NCBI RefSeq assembly: GCF_000196615.1
Contig: NC_014306.1
Span: 4,650,001-4,714,000 of the forward strand
Source: Erwinia billingiae Eb661
GTDB taxonomy: Bacteria; Pseudomonadota; Gammaproteobacteria; Enterobacterales; Enterobacteriaceae
Direction: 5' to 3'
DNA length: 64,000 nt
The position numbers and the translations under genes are program-made. This document shows, in pieces, positions 31,582 through 43,121 of the stretch. Positions within the stretch are counted from its first letter, which is position 1, and every line of letters begins with the position of its first letter. The notes beneath the pieces were generated by a model. It saw nothing but the letters and a program-made list of their open reading frames with translations. It made no database searches and had not been told where the DNA came from.

Positions 31582-33015
31582 TTACAACAGTCGTTGATAG
31601 AGATCGCGGTAGGCCACAGCGGCCACCTGCCAGCTAAAATCCATCCCCATCGCCTGACGCTGCACGTAGCGCCAAAGTGAAGGACGGGACCACAGTACAA
31701 AAGCACGGCGGATAGCCCTCAGTAAAGACCAGGCATTGCTGTCCTCAAAAACAAATCCGCTGGCCATGCCATCGGCGAGGTTTTCCAGCGAACTGTCATT
31801 GACCGTATCCGCCAGTCCACCGGTGCGCCGGACCAGCGGTAAGGTGCCGTATTTCAGGCCGTACAGCTGGGTCAGTCCACAGGGTTCAAAACGGCTCGGG
31901 ACCATAATCACGTCGGCACCGCCCATAATGCGGTGGGAGAATGCTTCATGATAGCCAATCTGTACACCCACCTGGCCCGGATATTCGGCCGCCGCCGCAA
32001 GAAATCCTTGTTGCAGTACGGCATCTCCGGCGCCCAGTAATACCAGCTGTCCGCCCTGCTCCAGCAGGCCAGGCAAGGCTTCCAGCACCAGATCCAATCC
32101 TTTCTGTTTGGTCAGCCGGCTGACCACCGCAAAGACCGGGACCTTGTCATCAATCTTCAGGCCCATGGTGATCTGCAGCTGGCGTTTGTTCTCGACCTTG
32201 GCATCCAGCACATCGCGGTTATAGCGCGCGTTAAGCAGCAGGTCTTGCGCCGGGTCCCAGATGGCCGGATCGACCCCGTTGAGGATCCCGGTCAGCCGGC
32301 CCTCAAGCTGTCGCTGCTTCAGCAGATCTTCCATGCCGTAACCATACTCCGGCAGGGTGATCTCCCGGGCGTAAGTAGGACTGACGGCGGTAATATGGTC
32401 AGCATAAAACAGGCCGGCCTTCAGGTAAGAAATCTGCCCGAAGAACTCCAGCCCGAACATGTTGAAGAATGACCAGGGTAACTGGATGTCATCCATATGC
32501 TTGGCGGCAAACAATCCCTGATATGCCAGATTATGGACAGTAAATACCGATTTTGCTGGACGGCCACGAGCCGCCAGATAGGCGCAGGTTAGCCCGGCAT
32601 GCCAGTCATGCGCATGGACCACCTCAGGTCGCCAGTAAGGATCCAGCCCACAGGCCAGTTCACAGCCAATCCAGCCCAGCAGCGCAAAGCGGAGATAGTT
32701 ATCCGTATACGCGAACTGTGACTCGTCGTGATAAGGGCTGCCGGGTCTGTCATACAAACCCGGCGCATCTATCAGGTAAATCCCTACGCCATCAAACTGC
32801 CCATAGAGCAGCTCCACGTAGCCCGCGAACGTTTGCAGCCTTGCCACGACCTCTGTGTCCGGGATCCCTTTCTTTAAATCAGGGAAGCCTGGAAGCAGGA
32901 CTCTGGTATCAATGCCTTCTGCAATTTGCGCCGCCGGTAATGCCCCAACAACATCAGCAAGCCCGCCGGTTTTAAGCAGCGGGAAAATTTCTGAACAGAC
33001 ATGTAAAACCTGCAT
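31582..33015 (-). CDS. glgA: Glycogen synthase GlgA
   Basis: A 477-residue GT5 glucosyltransferase that extends alpha-1,4-glucan from ADP-glucose. The ADP-glucose-binding [13 protein letters not shown] lies at about 15-27, and the C-terminal domain keeps [23 protein letters not shown]. Length equals E. coli GlgA. It lies 19 bp before glgP and 73 bp after glgC. Confidence 0.97.
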   Translation of the reverse strand: MQVLHVCSEIFPLLKTGGLADVVGALPAAQIAEGIDTRVLLPGFPDLKKGIPDTEVVARLQTFAGYVELLYGQFDGVGIYLIDAPGLYDRPGSPYHDESQFAYTDNYLRFALLGWIGCELACGLDPYWRPEVVHAHDWHAGLTCAYLAARGRPAKSVFTVHNLAYQGLFAAKHMDDIQLPWSFFNMFGLEFFGQISYLKAGLFYADHITAVSPTYAREITLPEYGYGMEDLLKQRQLEGRLTGILNGVDPAIWDPAQDLLLNARYNRDVLDAKVENKRQLQITMGLKIDDKVPVFAVVSRLTKQKGLDLVLEALPGLLEQGGQLVLLGAGDAVLQQGFLAAAAEYPGQVGVQIGYHEAFSHRIMGGADVIMVPSRFEPCGLTQLYGLKYGTLPLVRRTGGLADTVNDSSLENLADGMASGFVFEDSNAWSLLRAIRRAFVLWSRPSLWRYVQRQAMGMDFSWQVAAVAYRDLYQRLL

Positions 33016-33088
33016 TATCGGCTCCTTTACGGTGTGCTGACGCGGTCCTCCGCATCAAAAACCTTGCCCAGACTGAACTGCTTCTTAG

Positions 33089-34378
33089 TTAACTGCGCCA
33101 GCCCAATTTGGCCAGCATGGATCGCGTCACCAGTACGATCCCCTCTTCGGAACGGTAAAAACGCCGCGCATCGTCATCGGGATTTTCACCGATTACCGTA
33201 CCCTCCGGCAGCTCGCAGGCTCGGTCAATCACACAGCGGCGCAGGCGACAGGATCGCCCCACGACCACATCCGGCGAGAGAACTGAGGATTCGATATTGC
33301 AGAAAGAGTTGATTCGAACGCGGGAGAACAGCACCGAATTCACCACCACCGAGCCGGAAATAATGCACCCGCCCGACACCAGCGAATTCATGGTCATACC
33401 GTGACTGCCTGAGCGATCCTGCACAAATTTCGCCGGGGGAAGCGGCTCCATATGGGTGCGGATCGGCCAATCGCGGTCATACATATCTAACTCTGGCGTC
33501 ACCGAGGCCAGATCGAGGTTGGCTTTCCAGTAAGCTTCCAGAGTTCCCACATCGCGCCAGTAAGGCGGCGCGGTCTCATCACTTTGCACGCAGGAGATGC
33601 TGAAGGAGTGCGCCAGCGCCTCACCGGTGGAGACAATCTGCGGCAGAATGTCTTTACCAAAGTCATGGTTGGATTCGGGATTTTTAAGGTCTTCTTCCAG
33701 CAACTCATAGAGATAGTCTGCGGTAAACGCATAGATCCCCATGCTGGCCAGCGCCTGCGTTTTATCGCCCGGCATATGCGGCGGATCGGCCGGTTTTTCG
33801 AGGAATTCCACTACGCGGCTTTCATCGTTAACCGCCATGACGCCGAACGCGCTGGCTTCTTCGATCGGCACAGGCAGACAGGCGATGGTGCATTTGGCGT
33901 CATTTTCCACATGGTCCAGCAACATCCGCGAGTAATCCATTTTGTAGATATGGTCACCCGCGAGGATCACGATGTACTTCGCCTGATAACGACGAATAAT
34001 ATCGAGATTCTGCGTGACCGCATCCGCCGTCCCGCGATACCAGTGTTCCGTTGCCTGACGTTGCTGCGCAGGCAGCAGGTCGACAAACTCGTTCATCTCC
34101 TCGTTGAGGAAAGACCAGCCACGCTGGATATGCTGCACCAGCGTGTGGGATTGATACTGGGTGATCACCGCGATCCGCCGGATCCCGGAGTTCAGGCAGT
34201 TCGACAGCGCAAAGTCGATAATGCGAAATTTGCCGCCGAAGTGGACAGCAGGTTTTGCACGTTTCGCGGTGAGATCTTTCAACCGGGTACCGCGTCCACC
34301 GGCAAGGATGAGGGCTACAGTTTGTGTCGGCAATTGTCTTGCCAGCATCAGGGGATCGTTCTTCTCTAATTTGATCAT
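33089..34378 (-). CDS. glgC: Glucose-1-phosphate adenylyltransferase GlgC
   Basis: A 429-residue allosteric enzyme making ADP-glucose from ATP and glucose-1-phosphate, the controlled step of glycogen synthesis. The nucleotide-binding [23 protein letters not shown] block, WYRGTADAV and the C-terminal beta-helix are present. The N-terminus [17 protein letters not shown] equals the family start. Confidence 0.97.
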   Translation of the reverse strand: MIKLEKNDPLMLARQLPTQTVALILAGGRGTRLKDLTAKRAKPAVHFGGKFRIIDFALSNCLNSGIRRIAVITQYQSHTLVQHIQRGWSFLNEEMNEFVDLLPAQQRQATEHWYRGTADAVTQNLDIIRRYQAKYIVILAGDHIYKMDYSRMLLDHVENDAKCTIACLPVPIEEASAFGVMAVNDESRVVEFLEKPADPPHMPGDKTQALASMGIYAFTADYLYELLEEDLKNPESNHDFGKDILPQIVSTGEALAHSFSISCVQSDETAPPYWRDVGTLEAYWKANLDLASVTPELDMYDRDWPIRTHMEPLPPAKFVQDRSGSHGMTMNSLVSGGCIISGSVVVNSVLFSRVRINSFCNIESSVLSPDVVVGRSCRLRRCVIDRACELPEGTVIGENPDDDARRFYRSEEGIVLVTRSMLAKLGWRS

Positions 34379-34390
34379 GTCTGACTCCTG

Positions 34391-36376
34391 TTATGATTGC
34401 TTTTGGAACACGCACACACCGTGGGCTGGTCCATGCCAGACAGTTATAAGGATCGGGTTATCATCCCCGGCGAAGGGTGGAATGGCATGCCATTCCCCTT
34501 GAGGCAGTTGTAAATCGCACACTTCTTCGGTGGCGTTAAACGTAATTAACCAGTTCTGAGACAGGCGAATTTGCAGACGATGCGCCCCGTTTCGCCACTC
34601 CTCAACGCTCAACGGCTGACCCGTGGGTCCCAGCCACTCAACGTTTCCATCCCCTTCCTGCCACCAGCTATCGCTCTGCAGCGCAGGGATCTTGCTGCGC
34701 AGATGGATTAAGGCGGCAGTGAAGTTAAACAGCCCGCTGTCATTGTTTTCCCAGTTAAGCCAGGTCAACTCGTTATCCTGACAGTAGGCGTTATTGTTGC
34801 CGTGCTGGCTGTGGCTGTGCTCGTCACCCGCTAACAGCATCGGTGTGCCTTGCGCCAGTAACAGCGTGGTCAGCATGGCGTGCACGCTGCGGCGGCGATG
34901 TTTAGCCACCAGCAACGGCGCGTTCAGCCCTTCCACACCGTGGTTGTGGCTGAAATTGCTGTTGTTGCCATCGCGGTTATCTTCACCGTTGGCTTCGTTA
35001 TGTTTGTCGTTGTAGCAAACCACATCGCACAGGGTGAAACCGTCATGGGCGGTGATCAGATTGATGCTGGCCGACGGCAATCGCCCAGGCTGTTGGAACA
35101 CGTCGCTGGAGGCAGCAAAACGCTTCACCAACTCGCCATTGGAGATGTCGCCATACAACCAGTAACGGCGCACAACGTCGCGGAAATGGTCATTCCATTC
35201 GGCAAACGGCGGCGGGAAGTTCCCCACCTGGTAACCGCCTGGCCCGATATCCCAGGGCTCAGCTATCAGCTTGCAGGCCGATAACAGGGGGTCGGCCTGG
35301 ATTGCCTGGAACATCTCCGCATCGCGCTGGTATTCCGGCGTACGGCCTAAGATGGTGGCGAGATCGAAGCGGAAGCCATCGACGTGGCACTCCTCCACCC
35401 AGTAACGCAGGCAGTCCAGCGTCCAGCTCATCACTTTCGGATGGCTGATGTTCAGCGTGTTGCCGCAGCCGGTCCAGTTCTGATAGCCACCCTGATCGTC
35501 GAGCCAGTAATAGCTTTTATTGTCGACACCGCGTTTGGACAGCGTCGGGCCGGTCTCTTCCAGCTCGGCGGTGTGGTTAAACACCACGTCGAGGATCACT
35601 TCGATGCCCGCCGCATGCAGCGCCTTCACCGCCTGCTGGAACTCATCGCGCGGATGCACCCCGTTAACGCCGGAGGCATAACGCGCATCCAGTGCATAAG
35701 GCGCCAGCGGGTTGTAGCCCCAATAATTGGTCAGCCCAAGGCGCAGCAAACGCGGCTCGTGAGCAAAATACGCCACCGGTAACAGCTCCAGGCTGGTGAT
35801 GCCGAGGCGCTTGAAATAGCTGATCATCACCGGATGACCCAGCGCCGCATAGGTACCCTGGATCTCCGCAGGAATGCCCGGATGGCGCTTGGTCAGCCCA
35901 CGAACGTGTGCTTCATAAATGACGGTCGAGCCCCAGGGCACGCGCGGTGGCTGGTCATCTTCCCAGTCAAAATCATTGGCCAACACCACGCTTTTTGGCG
36001 CCACTGCCGCGCTGTCTTCGCAATTCATCTCCGTTTCACCGCACTGGAAACGCGGGTCGTCGGTGACTTCGCCTTCCACTTCGCGGGCACAGGGATCGAC
36101 CAGTAATTTGTTGGGATTGAAGCGGTGTCCGGCGTCGGGCTGCCAGGGGCCATACACCCGGTAGCCATAGCGCTGGCCGGGTTTTATCGCCGGCAGATAG
36201 CCATGCCAGATATCGCCGGTATGTCCCGGTAAATCCACGCGTGTTTCCTGGCCCTGCTCGTCAAACAGACAGAGCACCACGCGCTCTGCATGCTGTGAGA
36301 ACAGCGTAAAGTTCACGCCTTTGCCGTCGTAATCAGCGCCGGAAGGCGTGGCTTTGCCAGGAAGCACGGGGCTCAT
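34391..36376 (-). CDS. glgX: Glycogen debranching enzyme GlgX
   Basis: A 661-residue GH13_11 isoamylase-type enzyme that removes short branches left by GlgP. A CBM48-like N-terminal domain precedes the barrel; catalytic blocks are [26 protein letters not shown] and TAHDGFTL. I used the ATG at 36376, whose A is the last base of the glgB TGA stop, rather than the adjacent GTG at 36379. It is 12 bp ahead of glgC. Confidence 0.96.
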   Translation of the reverse strand: MSPVLPGKATPSGADYDGKGVNFTLFSQHAERVVLCLFDEQGQETRVDLPGHTGDIWHGYLPAIKPGQRYGYRVYGPWQPDAGHRFNPNKLLVDPCAREVEGEVTDDPRFQCGETEMNCEDSAAVAPKSVVLANDFDWEDDQPPRVPWGSTVIYEAHVRGLTKRHPGIPAEIQGTYAALGHPVMISYFKRLGITSLELLPVAYFAHEPRLLRLGLTNYWGYNPLAPYALDARYASGVNGVHPRDEFQQAVKALHAAGIEVILDVVFNHTAELEETGPTLSKRGVDNKSYYWLDDQGGYQNWTGCGNTLNISHPKVMSWTLDCLRYWVEECHVDGFRFDLATILGRTPEYQRDAEMFQAIQADPLLSACKLIAEPWDIGPGGYQVGNFPPPFAEWNDHFRDVVRRYWLYGDISNGELVKRFAASSDVFQQPGRLPSASINLITAHDGFTLCDVVCYNDKHNEANGEDNRDGNNSNFSHNHGVEGLNAPLLVAKHRRRSVHAMLTTLLLAQGTPMLLAGDEHSHSQHGNNNAYCQDNELTWLNWENNDSGLFNFTAALIHLRSKIPALQSDSWWQEGDGNVEWLGPTGQPLSVEEWRNGAHRLQIRLSQNWLITFNATEEVCDLQLPQGEWHAIPPFAGDDNPILITVWHGPAHGVCVFQKQS

Positions 36377-38559
36377 CACGCCTCCCTCGCCAGCCAGACG
36401 GTGGACAGCGGCGGCAAGGTCATGCTCACCGAGTGTTCACGATTGTGGCTGGGCTGCGGATCGCTGTGGATTGCGCCCTGATTACCGGCATTGCTGCCGT
36501 GATAATGGCTGGAGTCGGTGTTGAGCACTTCCCGCCAACTGCCCGCGCCGGTGACGCCAAAGCGGTAGTTCTCACGGGTGACCGGCGTAAAGTTGCTGAC
36601 AACCATCAGCTCGTTGCCCTCGCGATCGCGGCGCACAAAGACAAACACCGAGTTTTCGAAATCATCCACCACCAGCCATTCGAAGCCCATCGGGTCGAAG
36701 TCGAGCTGATAGAGCGCGGGATGCGCGCGATAAGTGTGGTTTAAATCGCGTACCAGCCGCTGCACGCCGTTATGCCAGTTGTCGTGCCCTTCCAGCAGAT
36801 GCCAGTCGAGGCTGACGTCATGGTTCCACTCTTTGCCCTGCGCAAACTCGTTGCCCATAAACAGCAGTTTTTTGCCGGGGAAGCCGAACATCCAGCCGTA
36901 GTAAGCACGCAGGTTGGCGAATTTTTGCCAGGCATCGCCCGGCATGCGGTCCAGAATCGATTTCTTGCCGTGAACCACCTCATCGTGCGACAGCGGCAGC
37001 ACAAAGTTTTCGGTGGAGTTATAGAGCATGCCAAAGGTCAGGTTGTTGTGGTGATGCTTGCGATGCACCGGATCCAGCTTCATATAATCCAGCGTGTCGT
37101 GCATCCAGCCGAGATTCCACTTGTACCAGAAGCCCAGACCGCCCATTTCCGGCGGACGTGAGACGCCAGGGAAATCGGTCGACTCTTCGGCCACCGTCAC
37201 CGAACCCGGTGCGGCGGAGCCCAGCGTGCGGTTGGTGTAGCGCAGGAAGGCGATAGCTTCCAGATTCTCTCTGCCGCCCAGGTGGTTAGGCACCCATTCC
37301 CCTTCGGCACGGCTGTAATCGCGGTAGATCATTGACGCCACCGCATCGACGCGCAGCCCGTCAATGCCGAAGCGCTCAATCCAGTACAGGGCGTTGCCCG
37401 CCAGATAATTGCTGACCTCGCGGCGGCCGAAGTTGTAAATCAGCGTGTTCCAGTCCTGATGGTAGCCTTCGCGCGGATCGCCGTGCTCGTACAGCTCGGT
37501 GCCATCAAACTTTGCCAGGGCAAAGTCATCGGAAGGGAAATGGCCCGGCACCCAGTCGAGCAGCACGTTCAGCCCGGCTTCATGCGCCGCGGCAACGAAG
37601 TTACGGAAGTCATCACGGGTACCAAAACGCCGGGTTGGCGCGTACATGCCGGTCGGCTGATAGCCCCAACTGCCATCGAACGGATGTTCGTTAATCGGCA
37701 TCAGCTCAAGGTGGGTGAAGCCCATCTCTTTGGCATAGGGCACCAGCTGTTCGGCCAGCTCTTTGTAGCTCAGCCAGAAATTGTTATCGGTGTGCCGACG
37801 CCATGACCCCAGATGCACCTCATAAATCGAGATCGGTTGGTCAAAATCATTGGCGCGACGACGGGCCTCCGGCATCTCGGTTTTCGGGGGTATCCCACAA
37901 ATCATCGAGGCACTGTCCGGCCGCATCTGCGCTTCAAATGCATAGGGATCGGCCTTCAGCCGCAGCTGACCGTGCAGATCGATAATTTCGAATTTATACA
38001 GCTGCCCGTGGATCGCGCCGGGAACAAACAGCTCCCAGACGCCAATCTCCTGGCGAAAACGCATCGGATGGCGACGGCCATCCCAGAAGTTGAAATCACC
38101 CACAACCGAGACGCGCTGGGCATTCGGCGCCCAGACGGAGAAGCGCGTGCCGATAACGCCATCAATCACGTCCGCATGGGCGCCCATAGTTTCGTACGGG
38201 CGAAGGTGCGTGCCTTCAGCCAACAGCCAGCTGTCCATTTCCGCCAGCAGTGGACCAAAGCGGTAGGCATCATCAATCAGGTTTTGCTGACCATGCCAGG
38301 TGACGGCCAGCTGGTAGCGGAAGGGGTTTTTACGTCGTGGAACCACGCCGTGGAAAAAACCACGGGAGTCCAGGCATTCAAGCTGAGCGCATTTGCGCCC
38401 GGTATTGGTTTCAATCACCCAGACTTCGGTTGCATCAGGCAGCATTGCCCGTACTTCGAGGCCGCTCTCGGTCTGATGCATACCAAGGAACGAAAATGGG
38501 TCTGCATAGTGGCCGGAAATTAATTCATTAATAAGCCGACGATCCGTAAGCTCGGACAT
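36376..38559 (-). CDS. glgB: 1,4-alpha-glucan branching enzyme GlgB
   Basis: A 727-residue GH13_9 enzyme introducing alpha-1,6 branches into glycogen. It has two N-terminal beta domains ([21 protein letters not shown]) and a barrel with nucleophile Asp in [17 protein letters not shown], acid/base Glu in [11 protein letters not shown] and Asp in [10 protein letters not shown]. The ATG at 38559 ([17 protein letters not shown]) is preceded by AAGGGAAG and fits the family; the frame stays open 18 codons upstream. It is the first gene of glgBXCAP. Confidence 0.97.
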   Translation of the reverse strand: MSELTDRRLINELISGHYADPFSFLGMHQTESGLEVRAMLPDATEVWVIETNTGRKCAQLECLDSRGFFHGVVPRRKNPFRYQLAVTWHGQQNLIDDAYRFGPLLAEMDSWLLAEGTHLRPYETMGAHADVIDGVIGTRFSVWAPNAQRVSVVGDFNFWDGRRHPMRFRQEIGVWELFVPGAIHGQLYKFEIIDLHGQLRLKADPYAFEAQMRPDSASMICGIPPKTEMPEARRRANDFDQPISIYEVHLGSWRRHTDNNFWLSYKELAEQLVPYAKEMGFTHLELMPINEHPFDGSWGYQPTGMYAPTRRFGTRDDFRNFVAAAHEAGLNVLLDWVPGHFPSDDFALAKFDGTELYEHGDPREGYHQDWNTLIYNFGRREVSNYLAGNALYWIERFGIDGLRVDAVASMIYRDYSRAEGEWVPNHLGGRENLEAIAFLRYTNRTLGSAAPGSVTVAEESTDFPGVSRPPEMGGLGFWYKWNLGWMHDTLDYMKLDPVHRKHHHNNLTFGMLYNSTENFVLPLSHDEVVHGKKSILDRMPGDAWQKFANLRAYYGWMFGFPGKKLLFMGNEFAQGKEWNHDVSLDWHLLEGHDNWHNGVQRLVRDLNHTYRAHPALYQLDFDPMGFEWLVVDDFENSVFVFVRRDREGNELMVVSNFTPVTRENYRFGVTGAGSWREVLNTDSSHYHGSNAGNQGAIHSDPQPSHNREHSVSMTLPPLSTVWLAREA

Positions 38560-38964
38560 GACTTTCTTCCCTTGATGGTTGGCAGGCAATCTCTTGTTAC
38601 CCCAAAAAGGCAACGAATGCTCTGCTCTTTATTGAACCAAAAGCACGCTGACCGGAAAGGTAGCCATCCAGTGCGAAAACCGCCGCAGCGTGCGACAACT
38701 TCATCAGATAAGGTAAAGCGTTTCGGGCCGTGTCCCGCCAGCAGTACCGGCCCGTTATGTTTCAATGATATTTTTAAGCATAGCCAGGGCGCGGCTAAAG
38801 CCAGCACCGAAAACATAAAAATATGCCTTTCAGATCAAACTTTCGGAGATTGGTGACGGACAAGTCGGAAAACGCGGGAGGGAAAGCGCAGCAGGAGGCG
38901 GATGGCAAATAAAACACCCCGCTGCCAGAGGCGAACGGGGTGTGGGTAACGCGGCGTTTAAGGT
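38560..38964. other. 405-bp region between glgB and asd
   Basis: This holds the leader and promoter of glgBXCAP. A 7-bp hairpin is visible (CGGGCCG 38724-38730 with CGGCCCG 38748-38754), without a T-run. A 98-codon minus-strand frame crosses it into glgB but looks non-coding. I could not place promoter elements with confidence. Confidence 0.4.
38911..38943 (-). terminator. asd terminator
   Basis: ACACCCCG (38914-38921) and CGGGGTGT (38936-38943). On the minus strand the stem is followed by TTTTATTT, right after the asd stop. Confidence 0.75.
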
Positions 38965-40074
38965 TTAGCCAACCAGCAGACGCAGCATGCGACGCAGCGG
39001 CTCAGCGGCACCCCATAGCAGCTGATCGCCGACGGTGAAGGCAGACAGATATTCCGGCCCCATATTCAGCTTACGCAGACGCCCTACCGGCGTTTTCAGC
39101 GTACCGGTCACCGCAGCAGGCGTCAGCTCACGCATGGTCAGCTCGCGGTCGTTTGGCACCACGTGGACCCAGTCGTTATGGGAAGCCAGCAGCTGCTCCA
39201 CTTCTTGCAGCGGCACGTCTTTTTTCAGCTTCAGCGTGAAGGCCTGGCTGTGGCAGCGCAGCGCCCCAACGCGAACGCACAGTCCATCGACCGGGATCAC
39301 GCTGGCTGGCTGCAGTATTTTGTTGGTTTCGGCCTGGCCCTTCCACTCTTCGCGGCTCTGACCATTTTCCAGCTGCTTGTCGATCCACGGGATCAGGCTG
39401 CCAGCCAGGGGCACGCCGAAGTTATCGGTCGGCAGCACGCCGCTGCGGCCCATCTCGGTCACTTTACGCTCGATGTCGAGGATCGCAGAGGCCGGGTTCT
39501 GCAGCTCTTTCGCCACGTGGTTATGCAGCATGCCCATCTGCGTCAGCAGTTCACGCATGTGACGTGCGCCGCCGCCGGAGGCCGCCTGATAGGTGGCCAC
39601 TGAAGCCCACTCCACCAGGTTGTTAGCAAACAGGCCACCCAGCGACATCAGCATCAGGCTGACGGTACAGTTACCGCCGGCGAAGGTTTTGATGCCTTTG
39701 TCCAGGCCCTGATGGATAACGTTATGGTTGACCGGATCGAGGATAATCAGCGCATCGTCGTTCATACGCAGGGTTGAAGCGGCATCAATCCAGTAACCCT
39801 GCCAGCCGGCAGCACGCAGTTTTGGATAGATTTCAGTGGTATAGTCGCCACCCTGACAGGTAATAATAATATCCAGCGCTTTCAGCGCCTCGATATTGAA
39901 GGCATCCTGCAAGGTTCCGGCAGACTGCCCGCCAAACTCAGGGGCCGGCTGGCCGTGCTGAGAAGTCGAGAAAAAGACCGGGCGGATCACGTCGAAGTCA
40001 CGTTCTTCTACCATGCGCTGCATAAGAACGGATCCAACCATGCCACGCCAACCGATAAGTCCTACTGATTTCAT
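38965..40074 (-). CDS. asd: Aspartate-semialdehyde dehydrogenase Asd
   Basis: A 369-residue NADP enzyme reducing aspartyl phosphate to aspartate semialdehyde, needed for lysine, diaminopimelate, methionine and threonine. The active Cys-136 lies in [11 protein letters not shown] and the NADP-binding [14 protein letters not shown] at the start. The ATG at 40074 gives [11 protein letters not shown] as in E. coli; the 7-codon extension is not family-like. It is divergent from yhgN. Confidence 0.97.
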   Translation of the reverse strand: MKSVGLIGWRGMVGSVLMQRMVEERDFDVIRPVFFSTSQHGQPAPEFGGQSAGTLQDAFNIEALKALDIIITCQGGDYTTEIYPKLRAAGWQGYWIDAASTLRMNDDALIILDPVNHNVIHQGLDKGIKTFAGGNCTVSLMLMSLGGLFANNLVEWASVATYQAASGGGARHMRELLTQMGMLHNHVAKELQNPASAILDIERKVTEMGRSGVLPTDNFGVPLAGSLIPWIDKQLENGQSREEWKGQAETNKILQPASVIPVDGLCVRVGALRCHSQAFTLKLKKDVPLQEVEQLLASHNDWVHVVPNDRELTMRELTPAAVTGTLKTPVGRLRKLNMGPEYLSAFTVGDQLLWGAAEPLRRMLRLLVG

Positions 40075-40349
40075 GATGCACCTGCTGCAGACCACTGGCT
40101 TGCCCGGCCAGTCAATGGCGGGGGGAGAGTAGACCTGACCTGTTAAAGTTATAAGAAAGAAGTATGGTTAACACCTTACAAAATGCTGCAAAAGTGGCAA
40201 GTGAATTAAATCGATTATCGGCAAATTTTTAGCAATATCGCTAATATACCCGTAATAATTCAGCAAACGGGCAGGCGGATAGCGCCAGACCTGTCGGCTG
40301 GAAAATGCAGGGTATTGGCCGCTAACGGCGCTTAACAGAGATGGATACG

Positions 40350-40943
40350 ATGACTGAAATGATCTCAGCAACGATATTATTGTTGCTTATTATGGATCCG
40401 CTGGGCAATTTGCCGATTTTTATGTCGGTTTTGAAGCATCTGGAGCCTAAACGTCGACGGGTGGTGTTGATTCGCGAAATGCTGATCGCGCTGGTGATCA
40501 TGCTGCTGTTTCTGTTTGCCGGCGAGAAAATCCTCGCCTTCCTGAATCTGCGCACGGAAACCGTGTCGATTTCCGGCGGCATCATTCTTTTTCTGATCGC
40601 CATTAAAATGATCTTCCCTTCCCATGAAAGTAGCAGCAGCGGATTGCCTGCCGGCGAAGAACCCTTCCTGGTGCCGCTGGCCATTCCGCTGGTGGCAGGC
40701 CCGTCGCTGCTGGCCACCCTGATGCTGCTGTCGCATCAGTATCCCGATCAGATGACGCATTTGGTCGGCGCACTGATGATTGCCTGGGGCGCAACGGTAT
40801 TTATCCTGCTGATGTCCGGCGTATTTTTACGGCTGCTGGGGGAGAAAGGCGTTAACGCGCTGGAAAGGCTGATGGGCTTGATTCTGATTATGCTGGCGAC
40901 CCAGATGTTCCTCGATGGTATCCGGGCCTATCTGAAGATTTAA
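40350..40943 (+). CDS. yhgN: MarC-family inner membrane protein YhgN
   Basis: A 197-residue protein of the MarC/UPF0056 family with about six membrane helices. Its function is unknown and it is no longer thought to be an antibiotic exporter. Typical blocks are LIMDPLGNLPIFMSVLKHLEPKRRR and LGEKGVNALERLMGLILIMLATQMFLDGI. The ATG at 40350 gives the same length as E. coli YhgN; an ATG at 40341 is also in frame. Confidence 0.92.
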   Translation: MTEMISATILLLLIMDPLGNLPIFMSVLKHLEPKRRRVVLIREMLIALVIMLLFLFAGEKILAFLNLRTETVSISGGIILFLIAIKMIFPSHESSSSGLPAGEEPFLVPLAIPLVAGPSLLATLMLLSHQYPDQMTHLVGALMIAWGATVFILLMSGVFLRLLGEKGVNALERLMGLILIMLATQMFLDGIRAYLKI

Positions 40944-40945
40944 AC

Positions 40946-40969
40946 AAAAAGGGCGCTCATTGAGCGCCC
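40946..40969. terminator. Terminator between yhgN and gntU
   Basis: GGGCGCTCA (40951-40959) and TGAGCGCCC (40961-40969) preceded by AAAAA. The T-run is better on the minus strand, so it mainly suits gntKU, with yhgN read-through possible. Confidence 0.75.
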
Positions 40970-40989
40970 TTCTGCTATTCAGCTGCCCA

Positions 40990-42330
40990 TCAGGACAGCA
41001 GCTCGAAGGCAATCATGCCGACGATAGCGCCGACGGTCCCCAGAATGGTTTCCATCATCGTCCAGGTTTTCAGCGTCTGGGCTTCCGTTGCGCCGGTAAA
41101 GCGGCCGAACAACCAGAAACCGGCGTCGTTGACGTGGCTGAAGATAATCGAACCCCCGGCGATACAGATCGACAGCGCTGCCATCTGCGCGCCTGAGTAA
41201 TGCAGCGGCTCAATCACCGGCATAATCAGGCCAACCGTGGTCAGGCAGGCAACCGTTGCTGAACCCTGAATGATACGCACCGCACCGGCCAGAATAAAGC
41301 ACGCCAGCGCAACCGGCAGACCCGCGCCGGTCAGCGCGTTACCCAGTGCCGGGCCAACGCCCGAATCCACCAGCACCTGCTTGAACACGCCACCGGCACC
41401 AATCACCAGCAGGATAATCCCGGCAGGTTGCAGCGCGCTGCCGCAAATCTGCATCACCCGCTCTTTATCCATCCCCTGACGGTACGCCAGGCCATAAATC
41501 GCCACCAGGCAAGCCAGCAGAATGGCGATAAACGGATGGCCAATAAACTCCAGCCACTCGTACAGACGCGTGCCGGGATCGGTAAAGCGGGCACCAATGG
41601 TTTTCAGCCCAACCAGCACCAGCGGGAACAGGATCAGCGACAGGCTGAAGCCAAACGACGGCAGCTTACTCTCGTCAAAGTCCGGATGGGTGGTTTCGGT
41701 GGGCAGCGTGAAGGTCACATGACGGCTGATAAAGTTACCGAACAGCGGACCGGCAATCAGCATGCTTGGGATCGCCGCGCACACGCCCAGCAGGATCATC
41801 CAGCCAAAGTCGACGTGCATTTGCGAGGCCAGCAGCATCGGCGCAGGGCCGGGGATCAGGAAGGCCGCGGACGCCGCCACGCCGGCAAACAGCGGAATGA
41901 CCAGCTTCACCAGGTTGTCGTTGGTCCGACGCGCCACGGCAAAGGCAATGCTTATCAGCAGCACGATCGCCACTTCAAAGAACAGCGGCAGCGCGCAGAT
42001 TAAACCGGCCACGCCCATCGCATAATGCGCGCGGCTCTGGCCAAAGGTCTTCAGCATCTTGATGGCGATCTGATCGACCGCGCCCGTTTCATGCAGAATT
42101 TTGCCGAACATCGCCCCCAGCGCAACCACAATCGCGAGGAAGCCCAGCGTACCACCCATGCCTTTCTGCATGGTGTCCGCAATTTTATCGAGCGGCATAC
42201 CGGAGAAGATCCCGGCCCCGACAGAAACTAACATCAGAGCGACAAAGGCGTGCATACGCGCTTTCATCACCAGGAACAGCAGCAGTAAAACAGAACCCGC
42301 TGCGGTCAAAACCAGTGTTGCAGTAGCCAT
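40990..42330 (-). CDS. gntU: Low-affinity gluconate permease GntU
   Basis: A 446-residue gluconate:H+ symporter of the GntP family with about 12 helices. It aligns with E. coli GntU throughout (HETGAVDQIA, PGPAPMLLASQM, RIIQGSATVACLT, SHVNDAGFW). The ATG at 42330 reproduces the E. coli length; an ATG three codons upstream is also possible. It follows gntK by 10 bp. Confidence 0.94.
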   Translation of the reverse strand: MATATLVLTAAGSVLLLLFLVMKARMHAFVALMLVSVGAGIFSGMPLDKIADTMQKGMGGTLGFLAIVVALGAMFGKILHETGAVDQIAIKMLKTFGQSRAHYAMGVAGLICALPLFFEVAIVLLISIAFAVARRTNDNLVKLVIPLFAGVAASAAFLIPGPAPMLLASQMHVDFGWMILLGVCAAIPSMLIAGPLFGNFISRHVTFTLPTETTHPDFDESKLPSFGFSLSLILFPLVLVGLKTIGARFTDPGTRLYEWLEFIGHPFIAILLACLVAIYGLAYRQGMDKERVMQICGSALQPAGIILLVIGAGGVFKQVLVDSGVGPALGNALTGAGLPVALACFILAGAVRIIQGSATVACLTTVGLIMPVIEPLHYSGAQMAALSICIAGGSIIFSHVNDAGFWLFGRFTGATEAQTLKTWTMMETILGTVGAIVGMIAFELLS

Positions 42331-42340
42331 TACATCCAAC

Positions 42341-42874
42341 TTATTTTTTTATCGCGCCTTCGATAGTGGTAATGGTCGCAGCCACAACCTCATCCAGCGT
42401 CTGATTAATGTCCACGACCAGCACATCGCGCTCATCAGTGCCCGGCTCTTCCAGCGTGGAAAACTGGGTGACCAGCATTTGCGGCTTGAAGAAGTGCCCT
42501 TTGCGCGCGCGCAGACGGGATTCAATGGTGTCGAAATCGCCCTGCAGATAGACGAAGGACAGGTTGTCGTTGCCTTTGCGCAGGATGTCGCGGTAACTCT
42601 TTTTCAGCGCCGAGCAGACAATCAGCGAGATGTCGTTGGTGCGCTGCATGGCGAATGCCGCATCGTTAATCGCTTCCAGCCAGGGTTTGCGGTCATCATC
42701 ATTGAGCGGATGGCCTTCAGACATTTTCTCGATGTTGGCGCGAGGATGAAGAAAATCCCCGTCAAGAAACGCCGCCTTCAACTGGTGTGCAACGGCGTTG
42801 GCAACAGCTGATTTGCCGCTTCCGGATACGCCCATCAACACGAACACGTAATTGGACGAAGGGGTAATTTTCAT
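42341..42874 (-). CDS. gntK: Gluconate kinase GntK
   Basis: A 177-residue kinase making 6-phosphogluconate from gluconate and ATP. The P-loop GVSGSGKS is at 15-22 and the DGDFLHPRANIEKMSEGHPLNDDDR and KKSYRD blocks follow. It begins the gntKU operon; the upstream gap carries a GntR operator and a CRP-like site. Confidence 0.96.
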   Translation of the reverse strand: MKITPSSNYVFVLMGVSGSGKSAVANAVAHQLKAAFLDGDFLHPRANIEKMSEGHPLNDDDRKPWLEAINDAAFAMQRTNDISLIVCSALKKSYRDILRKGNDNLSFVYLQGDFDTIESRLRARKGHFFKPQMLVTQFSTLEEPGTDERDVLVVDINQTLDEVVAATITTIEGAIKK

Positions 42875-42930
42875 TATTTATGCTCCGGCAGAGAAGTCTA
42901 TTGAGATGGCCGTTCTGGGTCAGCCCAATT

Positions 42931-42944
42931 TGTTATCGGTAACA
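42931..42944. promoter_or_regulatory. GntR operator upstream of gntK
   Basis: TGTTATCGGTAACA is the near-palindromic GntR box (consensus TGTTACCGATAACA or its reverse). It lies 57 bp before the gntK start, where GntR would block transcription in the absence of gluconate. Confidence 0.8.
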
Positions 42945-42995
42945 TTGTCTGGACGGCCGTCCTCTAAGGCAACAGCTGGGGAGGAAAAAGCTGGT

Positions 42996-43017
42996 AAATG
43001 TGAAGTAGCTCAAAAAA
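42996..43017. promoter_or_regulatory. CRP-like site upstream of gntKU
   Basis: TGTGA at 42999-43003 and TCAAA at 43010-43014 with a 6-bp spacer match the CRP consensus TGTGA-N6-TCACA at nine of ten positions. It lies upstream of the GntR box, fitting catabolite control of gntKU. Confidence 0.55.
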
Positions 43018-43121
43018 ATGACAGTTTCAGAGTGATGGCGGCACAAAGGGACAACTTTCATCCACAGCGCGCGGGCAGCAAACCCTCTCGCCCACACGCA
43101 GTGGATAAATCCGCCCTGCCG

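Noticed and set aside
31563..31706. 48-codon N-terminal extension of glgP
   Set aside because: It overlaps the end of glgA and has no similarity; the ATG at 31562 has a good ribosome-binding site and the family N-terminus.
38520..38816. 98-codon minus-strand frame upstream of glgB
   Set aside because: It overlaps the start of glgB in another frame, lacks a ribosome-binding site and known motifs; more likely glg leader.
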